From Lachnospiraceae bacterium UBA7060 (lineage in GTDB: Bacteria > Bacillota > Clostridia > Lachnospirales > Lachnospiraceae), in the NCBI GenBank assembly GCA_002493835.1, contig DLAA01000035.1, forward strand, positions 6,212 through 40,165: a stretch of 33,954 bases of DNA, written 5' to 3'. Positions 14,622-23,278 of the stretch are shown here, piece by piece. A model generated the notes under the pieces. The model was not told where the DNA came from. It was given only the letters and a program-made list of their open reading frames with translations, and searched no databases. The translations under genes and the position numbers were made by a program. The first letter of the stretch is position 1. Each line of letters starts with the position of its first letter.

Positions 14622-15683
14622 ATGAAACAAATGATCGGATCGAGCAGGCGCGGGGATTTGCAGGAAGCCCTCAAAGAGGGGAAAATAACGTCTCCAGCAC
14701 TTCTTATACTCATGTCGAACGCAGATCAATTTGAGGAACATGTGGCACAGCTTGAGGCTGCCTTCCCGGGAGTACCCAGCATTGGATGTATCGGCATGAG
14801 CTATGATAGGCATGTAATTGAAAAAGGGGTTATGATAGTTGCCTGCACAGAAGGTGTTACAGCTGCGGCCAATGTTTTGGAGCAGGTATCCAGTATGCCT
14901 GTAAAATACATAAGACGACTGCAAAAGGATTTGGAAAAGATGAATCCGTCTTCGGCTAATACTGTATGTATCAATTTTTGTACGGGAAATGATGCCTGCG
15001 TATTGACTACCATGTGCAGTGTGCTTCAAAACAAAAAAGCTGCTTTGATAGGCGGTACCGGTGATGCCGGCAGGGTTTCTGCTAACGGAAAAATTTATGA
15101 GGATGCGGCGGCCTACGCCTTGATTAAAAACAATACGGGTAAAATAAAAATATATAAAGAGAACATTTACCAGCCAAACGGTGATTACAGGCTGATTGCC
15201 TCGAAGACGAAGAAAGAAGGCTATTTTATTGGTGAATTGAACGGCAGGCCGGCAAAGCAGGTGTATACGGAATTACTGCAGATTGATGAGAAAGCGATAG
15301 AAAGTCAGACGTTCAAAAATCCTTTTGGGAAAATTAACGGTACCGATACGAGTATTGTTTCCGTGAAAGGACCAGTGGGGAACGGCCTTTCCTGTTTCAG
15401 AGCTGTCAACGATTCGGATGTACTGACAGTACTTGAGGCAAAGGACACGTTTCGGATTGTGGGGGAAACCATCTCACAGATTAAACAGGATTTCACCCGT
15501 GTGTCAGCGGTCTTTTCCATAAATTGTCTATTTCGTTATCTGTATTTTCAGCAAAACGGCGAATTGCAGCAGTATCTGGATACGATGGGTACGCTTGGAT
15601 GCCATGCGGGATTATTTGGTTATGGGGAGCATTATAACGACCAATTCCTGAATCAAACCATGACATGTGTTGTGTTTGAGTAG
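14622..15683 (+). CDS. FIST-domain sensory protein
   Basis: The 353-residue soluble protein matches the FIST N and FIST C domains, a sensory module thought to bind small ligands such as amino acids. Visible features are the N-terminal half with PSIGCIGMSYDRH and GVMIVACTEG, the central ALIGGTGDAG, and the C-terminal CHAGLFGYGEHYNDQFLNQT that typifies FIST C. There is no signal peptide or membrane helix, so it acts in the cytoplasm. It contains no output domain. The next gene, 14 nt downstream, is a soluble chemoreceptor signalling protein without a sensor domain, so the two probably form one receptor in two parts. Its promoter carries a large palindrome. Confidence 0.88.
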   Translation: MKQMIGSSRRGDLQEALKEGKITSPALLILMSNADQFEEHVAQLEAAFPGVPSIGCIGMSYDRHVIEKGVMIVACTEGVTAAANVLEQVSSMPVKYIRRLQKDLEKMNPSSANTVCINFCTGNDACVLTTMCSVLQNKKAALIGGTGDAGRVSANGKIYEDAAAYALIKNNTGKIKIYKENIYQPNGDYRLIASKTKKEGYFIGELNGRPAKQVYTELLQIDEKAIESQTFKNPFGKINGTDTSIVSVKGPVGNGLSCFRAVNDSDVLTVLEAKDTFRIVGETISQIKQDFTRVSAVFSINCLFRYLYFQQNGELQQYLDTMGTLGCHAGLFGYGEHYNDQFLNQTMTCVVFE

Positions 15684-15697
15684 CGGAAGGAGGGGAT

Positions 15698-16663
15698 ATG
15701 ATTATGTTTCATTGGAAGAAAAAAGCAAAGGAAGCTGCTGCAGGGCAGAATGCATTGAAAAAAGAAAAGCCTGACTGCTATCCTGTCATCCACACGGTAC
15801 ACAGCGTAGAAAATTATCGTCAGCAGATTCTTTTGAAAGAGATTGATTCCTTACAGGGGTTGGGCAAAATCAGAAGTTCTTTCGACGATGTGCTTAAAAA
15901 AGAGAATATGATGAAAGAACAGATGGATGCCTTTCAGGAACGGTTTCTTCGCGTAGGAGAAATCTCGGAACAGTTCGGAACCGTAAAACTGCAGATTGAT
16001 GATTCTGTAAAGATTGCGCAGCAGCAGGTAGGCGGCCTAAAAGAAAGCTCTGGGCAGGTACAGAAATATTTTGATGAAATACAGGAAACTTTTTCGGATT
16101 TTCAGATGGCTGTGCAAAACATTAAAATGTGTATGGAAGAGATTGTAGCCGTTGCCAATCAGACAAATCTGCTGGCCCTGAACGCATCCATTGAAGCGGC
16201 CAGAGCTGGGGAACAGGGGAAAGGTTTTTCTGTCGTGGCGCAAGAGGTAAAGAAGCTGGCTGAAGGAATTAAGGTTCTTGCAGGAACAGTAGATTCCAGC
16301 ATAAATGATGTGGAATCCAGTACTGAGAAGCTGAATGACAGCATCAATATTTCAAAGGAGGCTTTGGGTCAGAGCCTTATGGAGGTAGATGCTACATATG
16401 ATGTGTTTGGCAAAATTATTACCGTGGCGAATGGTGCTACTGAGGTACAGTCCCGGATAGGAGAAGCCATTGCCGTATCCGAAAGTGATTTCAAAGGGGT
16501 GAATCAGACATTTATGGCAAATCAGCAGCAGTACGAGCAGGTAACCAGCTATATTGATAAGGCGGATGAGCTTGGTACGGCTAAAAGTGCATTGTTCAGT
16601 GCAATGGATCATATGCTTTGTCAGATTGAGCCCATGGTAAAAGAGATAGAGGCATCCATATAA
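15698..16663 (+). CDS. Soluble methyl-accepting chemotaxis signalling protein
   Basis: The 321-residue protein is almost entirely a receptor coiled coil with the conserved signalling tip NQTNLLALNASIEAARAGEQG starting at Asn154 (quoted to 20 residues as NQTNLLALNASIEAARAGEQ). It has no membrane helix, HAMP, PAS or Cache domain, so it is cytoplasmic and lacks its own sensor. The basic N-terminus (HWKKKAKE) is followed by a short linker. AAGGAGG precedes two alternative starts, ATG 15698 and ATG 15704. Being 14 nt behind the FIST gene suggests that FIST supplies ligand sensing. Output would be to CheA/CheW encoded elsewhere. Confidence 0.92.
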   Translation: MIMFHWKKKAKEAAAGQNALKKEKPDCYPVIHTVHSVENYRQQILLKEIDSLQGLGKIRSSFDDVLKKENMMKEQMDAFQERFLRVGEISEQFGTVKLQIDDSVKIAQQQVGGLKESSGQVQKYFDEIQETFSDFQMAVQNIKMCMEEIVAVANQTNLLALNASIEAARAGEQGKGFSVVAQEVKKLAEGIKVLAGTVDSSINDVESSTEKLNDSINISKEALGQSLMEVDATYDVFGKIITVANGATEVQSRIGEAIAVSESDFKGVNQTFMANQQQYEQVTSYIDKADELGTAKSALFSAMDHMLCQIEPMVKEIEASI

Positions 16664-16684
16664 TTTCAATAACATTTTAAATCT

Positions 16685-16716
16685 GTGATCTCCTTGGCCA
16701 AAGGCCTGGAGGTCAC
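16685..16716 (+). other. Hairpin after the soluble receptor gene
   Basis: GTGATCTCC-TT-GGCC, loop AAA, then GGCC-T-GGAGGTCAC forms a long interrupted stem. No T-run follows, so on its own it is not an intrinsic terminator; it may protect the transcript 3' end before the terminator at 16767. Confidence 0.6.
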
Positions 16717-16766
16717 ATGAAATATAAGAACTGTACACGGGGAGAATTGATCCGTGCCAGTTATAC

Positions 16767-16799
16767 TCTTCTTATCACACTGATAAGGAGATTTTTTTT
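16767..16799 (+). terminator. Intrinsic terminator ending the FIST/receptor operon
   Basis: TCTTCTTATCA (16767-16777) pairs with TGATAAGGAGA (16781-16791), 11 bp with one G-T wobble and a 3-nt loop, followed by eight T residues (16792-16799). Confidence 0.92.
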
Positions 16800-16873
16800 G
16801 CAAATGAAGTCAAGGACATTCACTGGGCTGTCCGAAAGTACTCTGCTTCACTAATTTTAATGACTATTTTTGA

Positions 16874-16902
16874 TTGTGTGTTTTGAAATAGGAGAGTATA
16901 AT
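16874..16902 (+). promoter_or_regulatory. Promoter for the dCache receptor / binding-protein operon
   Basis: TTGTGT (16874-16879) and TATAAT (16897-16902) are spaced by 17 bp. Transcription would start near 16909, leaving a leader of about 210 nt before the receptor ATG. The 456-nt gap between receptor genes (16664-17119) thus holds a hairpin, a terminator, this promoter and a possible leader reading frame at 16965. I see no supported gene in it. Confidence 0.6.
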
Positions 16903-17119
16903 AAGTATGTAAGATTTCATGAGAGACAGTTGTAAAACGCCGGCAGGGTTGTAGAGGAGAGACCGTGCTCGTATCTGGAACCATGATTGTGAGAGGAACT
17001 TGTCAACAAAGGGATGAGAAAATAAACGGAACACAGCATTTTCTTATCCGGTTTATAAGGGGCAGGCAGGCAAAGATTGAAAGGGATCTGCAGGCTTATT
17101 TCAAGAGGAAGAATGAAGA

Positions 17120-19126
17120 ATGGAAAAAAAAGACAAAAAGAAAATGCGTTCTATTAAGGCGAAGTTATTAGGGACGATACTGCCGGTTGTTGCAGTCATG
17201 GTGTTGATTATTGCCGCGACCTCCTATTTGATTTCCAAAAATATCATTACAGAATATTCGCAGAACCTGCTAAGCTCCTCCATTGTAAACCAGGCGAACG
17301 AGATTGAATCGTGGCTGGATGAGAATTTGTCTGCTTTTCAGACCGTAAAACGCACGATTGAGAGGACAAATCCAAACGAGACAGATTTACAGAGAATATT
17401 GGATAGTTATTATCAATTTAATGATAATTACCCAGAGGGGCTGTACGTGGCAGATGAAAACGGAAAGCTGATGAAAGCCGCGGAATCGGACAAGACTGAG
17501 AATAACTTGTTGGAATCCGTCTGGTATCGAGACGGCATCACCAGATTAAATATGGCGTTTACGGATGCATACACAGATGAGAATGGGGAAGCGCTTGTCA
17601 GCGCCTCAGGTATTTTGGATGACGGTTCTGATGTTTTGAAGGTTATTTCAGCAGATTTATCTTTGCAGCGCATCAGTATTATCGTGAACAGTTTTATTGA
17701 GATGGAGGACGCGCAGGCATTTCTGGTCAATTCCAAGGATGGTACGATTCTTGCTCATCGTGATAACAGCTTGATTTCTTCGAGACTTACTGATGCCAGC
17801 GATGTATTTATGCGTGATGTAGATGAAAGACTTAATCAGCACGATTATCGGATGACAGAAATAGATAACATGATGACAGCGTTTACGGAAATAGACGGAA
17901 CTGACTGGATTTTGGTTTCCTATATTCCGACGGAAATCATTTATGCGGATATAAATGGTGTCAGAATTCTCATGGTTGTGATTGGTTTGGTATCGCTGTT
18001 GCTGCTTGGCATTTTGATTGAGCGGGTGGTTCATGTAGTGATCAAGCCGGTCAAAGAGCTGACTAGAATCATTACTGCCATGACCGACGGTGATTTTACT
18101 GTCCAGGTAACAACAAAGAGCAAGGATGAAATTGGTGTAATGAGCCAAAGTGTGGAGCGGTTTATTCAGTCTATGCGCAATATGATTTTGTCTATTCACG
18201 GTGTGTCTGATAAGCTGCATATCCAGGCAGACAATAGTAATGAAGTTTCTGGTGAGATGTACAGTGCTTCGCGGCTGCAGAGCGAGTCGATGCAGGAGCT
18301 GAACAATACGGTAGAGCAGCTGTCTATGTCGGTGAATGAGATTGCGGAAAATGCCACTACACTTGCAGCAGTAGTGGCGAATACCAGGGAAGATGGTGAA
18401 CAGGTAGATCTTAAGGTGAAGGCGACAGTAGAGGTTTCCCGTCAGGGAAAAGAAGATATGCAGAATGTTGGAGTTGCGATGCAGAGTATCAATGAATCGA
18501 CGGTGAAGCTTCAACAGGCAATAGACAAGGTGGGTAATGCATCCGAGGAAATTACGAAAATTACGGGTGTGATCAGTGATATTGCGGACGAGACAAATCT
18601 GCTGTCCCTGAATGCGTCCATTGAGGCGGCCCGGGCAGGAGACGCAGGGAAGGGTTTTGCGGTAGTTGCAACACAAATCGGAAAGCTGGCTCAGACCAGC
18701 TCTGATTCTGTACATAATATTGAAAGTTTAATTTCTGAGATTAATATTCTTGTAAAAGATGCAGTTAGTCAAGCCGGTGACAGTGTAGGTAACATACGAA
18801 ACAGCGGCATGCTGGTGAATGGTGCTCTGCAGACATTTGATGTGATATTTAATAATATTGACGAGGTAAATCATCTGGTACAGCAGATGATTGAAAAGGT
18901 GGAGCAGGTGGATAATGTCGCTGTCAATGTTGCTGCCATTTCAGAGGAGCAGGCGGCAAGTTCGGAAGAGATTTTGGCGACATCGACAACGATGGTGGAA
19001 CATGCACACAGCATCACCGAAAACAGTGAAACGGTTGCGGAAGGAGCAAAAGAACTGACAGAGTCGGCAGTAGAGCTGGCAAACCAGGTGAATATGTTTA
19101 AGGTGGACAGGGAGGATGAAATATGA
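17120..19126 (+). CDS. Transmembrane methyl-accepting chemotaxis protein, dCache type
   Basis: The 668-residue chemoreceptor has a basic N-terminus, membrane helix 1 (about residues 13-37), a long extracytoplasmic domain of dCache size (about 38-275; for example EGLYVADENGKLMKA and AFLVNSKDGTILAHRD, ending WILVSYIPTEII), membrane helix 2 (about 283-305), a HAMP domain, and a signalling coiled coil with its tip DETNLLSLNASIEAARAG at 490-507. No C-terminal NWxxF pentapeptide for CheR/CheB docking is present. Its stop overlaps the start of a binding-lipoprotein gene (ATGA), so the two are made together. The ligand is unknown. Confidence 0.95.
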   Translation: MEKKDKKKMRSIKAKLLGTILPVVAVMVLIIAATSYLISKNIITEYSQNLLSSSIVNQANEIESWLDENLSAFQTVKRTIERTNPNETDLQRILDSYYQFNDNYPEGLYVADENGKLMKAAESDKTENNLLESVWYRDGITRLNMAFTDAYTDENGEALVSASGILDDGSDVLKVISADLSLQRISIIVNSFIEMEDAQAFLVNSKDGTILAHRDNSLISSRLTDASDVFMRDVDERLNQHDYRMTEIDNMMTAFTEIDGTDWILVSYIPTEIIYADINGVRILMVVIGLVSLLLLGILIERVVHVVIKPVKELTRIITAMTDGDFTVQVTTKSKDEIGVMSQSVERFIQSMRNMILSIHGVSDKLHIQADNSNEVSGEMYSASRLQSESMQELNNTVEQLSMSVNEIAENATTLAAVVANTREDGEQVDLKVKATVEVSRQGKEDMQNVGVAMQSINESTVKLQQAIDKVGNASEEITKITGVISDIADETNLLSLNASIEAARAGDAGKGFAVVATQIGKLAQTSSDSVHNIESLISEINILVKDAVSQAGDSVGNIRNSGMLVNGALQTFDVIFNNIDEVNHLVQQMIEKVEQVDNVAVNVAAISEEQAASSEEILATSTTMVEHAHSITENSETVAEGAKELTESAVELANQVNMFKVDREDEI

Positions 19127-20103
19127 GAAAAAAGCTGGTAATATTGTTGAGCGTAGTGGTGCTAGGGATGCTGGTACTTGCTGGCTGTGGGAGTGACAGC
19201 GGCGTTTCTTCAAATAAAAATATAAAAATTCTTCTTGTTTTAAACCAAATGGACAGCTTTCGAGAGACGCTTGTTGCGGCGGCGAGAAATACCGCTGAGG
19301 CGGAGGGCGTACAGTTTGATTTTAAGGATGCGGAGGGTTCCATTGAAAACCAGGTGAATTATTTGAAATCTGCCAAGCAGGAAGGCTACAATGTGATTCT
19401 GTGCAGTCCGGTATCCACGGAGACTGTTGTGGAACTCAAGGCGAGCGCGGGCGACATACCGATGGTCTTTATCAATAGCTGTCCGAATGAAAAGCAGCTA
19501 AAAGAAGGAAAGTACATGTATGCCGGCTCTGACGAATTTGTGGCAGGGCAGTTTCAGGCGGAGTATGTTCTGAATAAGCTTTCGGATCGCCAGCAGATTA
19601 ATGTCGTGTTAATAAAGGGCGAAAAAGCGCATTCTGCTACGGACGGCAGGACCAAAGGCGTAAAGCAGACGTTGGAGCGCAGCGGAAAGACAATTAATTA
19701 TGTGTTCGAGGATTATGCAGACTGGGATCAGGAGTTGTCGAAGCATTTGTTTGAAACGTTTTTAAAAACCGGGTCCCCGGTTGATTGTGTGCTTTGTGAA
19801 AATGACTCAATGGCACTTGGAGTGATTGAAGTGTGTAAAGAGAAAAATATTGACCTGAATACCCTGCCGGTGCTGGGCGTGGATGCGACTGCAGACGGAT
19901 GTGCTGCGATCAAAAATGGAGAGATGGCATTTACTGTTTGTCAGTCTGGAGCCGGGCAGGGGAAGGCGGCCGTGGAAGCGGCGATTCGGTTTGCCAGCGG
20001 CGAATCGGTTGATTCGCTGGAAGGCGTCAGTGAGGATGGAAAATATGTCTGGGTTCCCTTTGAAAAAGTTGACAGCACAAATGTGTCTCAGTACAGTAAT
20101 TAA
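19123..20103 (+). CDS. Substrate-binding lipoprotein, RbsB-like (Peripla_BP_4)
   Basis: The 326-residue protein has a lipoprotein signal peptide with lipobox LAGC (Cys22) and then a two-lobed sugar-binding-protein fold: KNIKILLVLNQMDSFRET, VILCSPVSTETVVELK, IPMVFINSCP, CENDSMALG and LPVLGVDATADGCAAI. The family binds sugars, autoinducer-2 or related ligands for ABC transporters. No ATPase or permease gene is nearby. The ATG overlaps the receptor's TGA by 4 nt, indicating translational coupling. The likely role is to present a ligand to the receptor at the cell surface, rather than uptake. Ligand identity cannot be read from the sequence. Confidence 0.9.
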   Translation: MRKKLVILLSVVVLGMLVLAGCGSDSGVSSNKNIKILLVLNQMDSFRETLVAAARNTAEAEGVQFDFKDAEGSIENQVNYLKSAKQEGYNVILCSPVSTETVVELKASAGDIPMVFINSCPNEKQLKEGKYMYAGSDEFVAGQFQAEYVLNKLSDRQQINVVLIKGEKAHSATDGRTKGVKQTLERSGKTINYVFEDYADWDQELSKHLFETFLKTGSPVDCVLCENDSMALGVIEVCKEKNIDLNTLPVLGVDATADGCAAIKNGEMAFTVCQSGAGQGKAAVEAAIRFASGESVDSLEGVSEDGKYVWVPFEKVDSTNVSQYSN

Positions 20104-20249
20104 GGGTTCTGCAAGACGCTCTCCCCTGTTATAGTCTGCAGGCATGATAGAGCTGCTTTGTACCCTTTTCTGCAAAATCCTCTTATTTGGATAAGTGATG
20201 GATGGCTCTGTGCATTACCCAAAAATATCTATCAAAGGAAGCTGGTTTG

Positions 20250-20258
20250 TGATATGAT
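20250..20258 (+). promoter_or_regulatory. Extended -10 promoter element before the sCache receptor
   Basis: TG-A-TATGAT (20250-20258) is an extended -10 element; no good -35 box is seen at 16-18 bp. It lies about 70 nt before the receptor ATG. The 20104-20328 gap shows nothing else beyond a weak CTTAT/ATAAG hairpin. Confidence 0.4.
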
Positions 20259-20328
20259 AAATATGTAGGTTCCAGCGTTTTTCAAATGCTGAAATAACAC
20301 AGAAGAACGGGGGAGAAAATAGTAAGAT

Positions 20329-22107
20329 ATGAAGAATCTGAGTGTAGTTATCAAAATGACGGTTATTGGAATTTTAGTTGTTATATTTATGTTGTTTAGC
20401 ATTAATTTTTCTGTAACCAGTATGCAGTCTATTAACAGCCGTATTTTAGAGGAGGAGGAAGAAAATATCCGAAAGGATTATGACGACAAAATACGACAGC
20501 AGGTGGAGCAGGTAATTTCACTATTGGATTATTATCAGGCAAATATTGAGGCAGGTGTTTACAGCAGGGAGGAGGGTATGAAACTTGCGGCCGATGCAGT
20601 GCGGCAGTTAAGATATGGAGAAGACGGGTATTTTTGGGTGGATCAGTCGGATGGCATAAATGTTGTGCTGCTTGGGAGCGACACTGAGGGAACCAATCGT
20701 CTTGGCACGAAAGACGTTACAGGTTTCGAGATGGTAAAGGATTTTATACAGGGTGCTGTGAAAAACGGAAGTTATTATAATGATTATCAGTTTCCGAAAG
20801 AGGGCAGTACAGATCCCATGCCCAAGAGAGCATATACACAATATTACGAACCATTTGACTGGGTTGTCGGGACCGGAAATTATGTGGATAATATTGATAA
20901 ACAAATTGCTGCTTCCACTGAAGAGGCAGACCAGTTTACGGAAAAGAGAATTAATTTATTTTTGTTAGTGTGCACGGGATCTGAAATTGTCATGATTTTG
21001 TATCTTGTGGCTACAGCGCTCAATATTACCAGGCCTTTAAAGCAGATAGGCGGGGTGCTGCATAGTATGGCAGAGGGTGATTTTACGCCTAAAATGAATG
21101 ATAAACTTTTAAGCCGCAAGGATGATTTTGGCAAGTTATCAGGAATTTTGGAAAAAATGCGTGCAAGCATCAGCGGACTTATCAGTGAGGTTAAGGATGA
21201 GACTGATATGACGATGAAGAGCGTCAGCGGTATTTCCCAGAATATGGAGAACCTGAACGGTGAGGTAGAAGATGTATCCGCAACGACCATACAACTTTCT
21301 TCCTCCATGGAGGATACTGCCACGGCGTCCGGGGATATCAATGAAATGACGAAGGAAATAGAGTGTGCGGCCAGAAATATTGCGGAGCGGGCGCAGGAAG
21401 GTGCAGAACGAGCGGATGATATTCACCAAAAAGCGATGGATGCAAAGGGGGTTGCCAGCAATAGTAAAAACAGTCTGATCAGGCAAAAGGCATCCATTGA
21501 GAAGGATCTTCAGGATGCATTGACAAAGGTACAGGTGGTTTCCCAAATCTCAACGCTTGCCGAATCTATTATGGAAATTACATCACAGACAAACCTGTTG
21601 TCTTTGAATGCAAGTATTGAGGCTGCCAGGGCTGGCGAGGCGGGAAGAGGATTTGCAGTTGTTGCGGATGAAATTCAAAAACTTGCCGAGCAGTCACAAC
21701 AGAACACGGAAAATATACAGAAAGTGACTAAACAGGTCAATGAATCTGTCGGAAGTCTTGCGGAAGACGCACAGCAATTATTGTCATTTATTGACAACCA
21801 GGTGATGGAGAGTATGGGACTTCTTGAAAAAATAGCAAGTGATTATAACGAGGATGCTGGAGAAATTGATTCCCTTGTCACTGATTTCAGCGCTATTTCT
21901 GAAGAACTGCTGGCATCTATCAACAATATCACAGATACGCTTAACGGTATTTCCAGGGCAGCACGTGAGGGTGCGGATGGAGCGGTAAATATTTCGGAAC
22001 GCATACAGAATGTGGTGAGATCTTCTGACTCAGTGAATACAGCTCTGCAGGAGGCAAACGGAATCGTGGCCAGGCTTGGAGACGCGACAAGCAAATTTGT
22101 GCTATAA
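20329..22107 (+). CDS. Transmembrane methyl-accepting chemotaxis protein, sCache_2 type
   Basis: The 592-residue chemoreceptor has membrane helix 1 (about residues 8-28), a single Cache domain (about 35-195) with the family features DGYFWVDQSDGINV, GTNRLGTKDVTG and FDWVVGTGNYVDNID, membrane helix 2 (about 208-232), a HAMP domain, and a signalling coiled coil with tip SQTNLLSLNASIEAARAG starting at Ser419. sCache_2 receptors often sense small carboxylates, though nothing here fixes the ligand. It is preceded by its own extended -10 element and is the third receptor-type protein in 7.5 kb. No adaptor or kinase gene is adjacent. Confidence 0.95.
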   Translation: MKNLSVVIKMTVIGILVVIFMLFSINFSVTSMQSINSRILEEEEENIRKDYDDKIRQQVEQVISLLDYYQANIEAGVYSREEGMKLAADAVRQLRYGEDGYFWVDQSDGINVVLLGSDTEGTNRLGTKDVTGFEMVKDFIQGAVKNGSYYNDYQFPKEGSTDPMPKRAYTQYYEPFDWVVGTGNYVDNIDKQIAASTEEADQFTEKRINLFLLVCTGSEIVMILYLVATALNITRPLKQIGGVLHSMAEGDFTPKMNDKLLSRKDDFGKLSGILEKMRASISGLISEVKDETDMTMKSVSGISQNMENLNGEVEDVSATTIQLSSSMEDTATASGDINEMTKEIECAARNIAERAQEGAERADDIHQKAMDAKGVASNSKNSLIRQKASIEKDLQDALTKVQVVSQISTLAESIMEITSQTNLLSLNASIEAARAGEAGRGFAVVADEIQKLAEQSQQNTENIQKVTKQVNESVGSLAEDAQQLLSFIDNQVMESMGLLEKIASDYNEDAGEIDSLVTDFSAISEELLASINNITDTLNGISRAAREGADGAVNISERIQNVVRSSDSVNTALQEANGIVARLGDATSKFVL

Positions 22108-22176
22108 TTGTCTGTAAATAATGATTAAGAAGATAACAGCGATATGATCGGAATCCATAGATTGTATAAATCTGGC

Positions 22177-22213
22177 GAAATTTTCTTGTGCTTTTTTTCA
22201 GAAAATTTCTTTT
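22177..22213 (+). terminator. AT-rich terminator-like hairpin after the sCache receptor
   Basis: GAAATTTTCT (22177-22186) pairs perfectly with AGAAAATTTC (22200-22209) around a 13-nt T-rich loop, followed by TTTT. The stem has little GC, so termination may be weak. Confidence 0.45.
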
Positions 22214-22229
22214 CGTCGTCAATTAGATG

Positions 22230-22238
22230 TGATATACT
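22230..22238 (+). promoter_or_regulatory. Extended -10 promoter for the deacetylase/bactofilin genes
   Basis: TG-A-TATACT (22230-22238) is an extended -10 element about 105 nt before the deacetylase ATG. The possible -35 (TTTTCG, 22210-22215) is poor. The leader includes a GC-rich palindrome GAGCGC-CCGC-GCGCTC (22271-22286) that stands out in AT-rich surroundings. Confidence 0.45.
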
Positions 22239-22342
22239 ATACAAGAATGTGGGATAAGAGATAAAAATTTGAGCGCCCGCGCGCTCGATTCGAAAATTAC
22301 ACTTTTGCATTTTCCTATAGAATTAAAAAGGAGCCGATAAAG

Positions 22343-23260
22343 ATGGGTGCGCAGCGGGATGCACATTTTCAATTGATGAAACGGCTGCTCGTCATTATTC
22401 CGCTTTCCACAATACTGATACTGATGATCCTTTGTGTGGTTCTGGGAGTGAATCTCTATGATGCGAAACGTGAACTCCGCGCTCTGCGCGGACAGGCAGC
22501 GCCTGCGATGGCGGAGAACTGGACAGCTGAAGGAGAGAGGCTAAGTAGAGAATTGTATACGGCTTCTGGTGTGAGCGAGTTTAGGCGGGATATGTCTGAT
22601 GCTGATTCCGCGGTGGCCGGGACGGAGGATGGGGAGAGAAAGGTATACCTCACTTTTGATGATGGGCCGAGCAGCAATACCGGCAAGATTTTAGATATAC
22701 TGGCAGAGTATAATGTGAAAGCAACCTTTTTTGTGGTTGGCAAAGAAGAAGAAAAATATCAGCCGTTATATAAAAGGATAGTGGAGGAGGGGCATACACT
22801 TGCGATGCACTCCTACAGCCATAAATATAATGAAATCTATCAGTCTAGGGAAAGCTATGTGGAGGATTTGACGAAGCTGCAGGAGTTTCTTTACGATACG
22901 ACAGGGGTATGGTGCAGATACTGTAGATTTCCAGGAGGGAGCAGCAATACGGTAAGCAGTGTGGACATGCATGAACTGATCGATTATCTGGAAGAGCAGG
23001 ATATGAGTTATTTTGACTGGAATGTTTCTTCGGGAGACGCTTCGTCAGTATATATCAGTCCGGAGGCCATTGTAAGAAATTCGACAGCGAAACTTAGTGA
23101 GCTTAAAGAAGCGATTATTCTGCTGCATGATGCTTCCGGGAAAGAATCTACAGTGGATGCCCTGCCGAAATTGATTGAGCAGATTCAATCTATGGAGGAT
23201 ACGAAGATCGTTCCGATCACAGATGAGACGGAACCGATTCATCATATAAGCAACGAATAA
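22343..23260 (+). CDS. NodB-type polysaccharide deacetylase, membrane anchored
   Basis: The 305-residue protein has one N-terminal membrane helix (about residues 15-37), a helical linker, and a carbohydrate esterase 4 domain. Visible motifs are TFDDGPS (104-110, Asp106/Asp107), the metal ligands HSYSH (His156, His160), RFPGGS (Arg195), DWNVSSGDA and ILLHD. These enzymes remove N-acetyl groups from peptidoglycan or related glycans; the domain would face the cell wall. AAAGGAG precedes the ATG with 9-nt spacing. The bactofilin gene follows after 18 nt, so the enzyme may be positioned by that scaffold. Its exact glycan substrate is unknown. Confidence 0.93.
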   Translation: MGAQRDAHFQLMKRLLVIIPLSTILILMILCVVLGVNLYDAKRELRALRGQAAPAMAENWTAEGERLSRELYTASGVSEFRRDMSDADSAVAGTEDGERKVYLTFDDGPSSNTGKILDILAEYNVKATFFVVGKEEEKYQPLYKRIVEEGHTLAMHSYSHKYNEIYQSRESYVEDLTKLQEFLYDTTGVWCRYCRFPGGSSNTVSSVDMHELIDYLEEQDMSYFDWNVSSGDASSVYISPEAIVRNSTAKLSELKEAIILLHDASGKESTVDALPKLIEQIQSMEDTKIVPITDETEPIHHISNE

Positions 23261-23278
23261 AGAATGGAGGATTAGGGA

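Noticed and set aside
16664..17119. Flagellar sigma (sigma-D/28) promoter before the chemoreceptor genes
   Set aside because: No TAAA-N15-CCGATAT-like sequence was found; the gap instead has a TTGTGT-17-TATAAT promoter.
17657..18715. Antisense open frame (352 codons) opposite the dCache receptor
   Set aside because: No domain, Cys/His/Arg-rich composition typical of antisense reading, and the + strand coding is certain.
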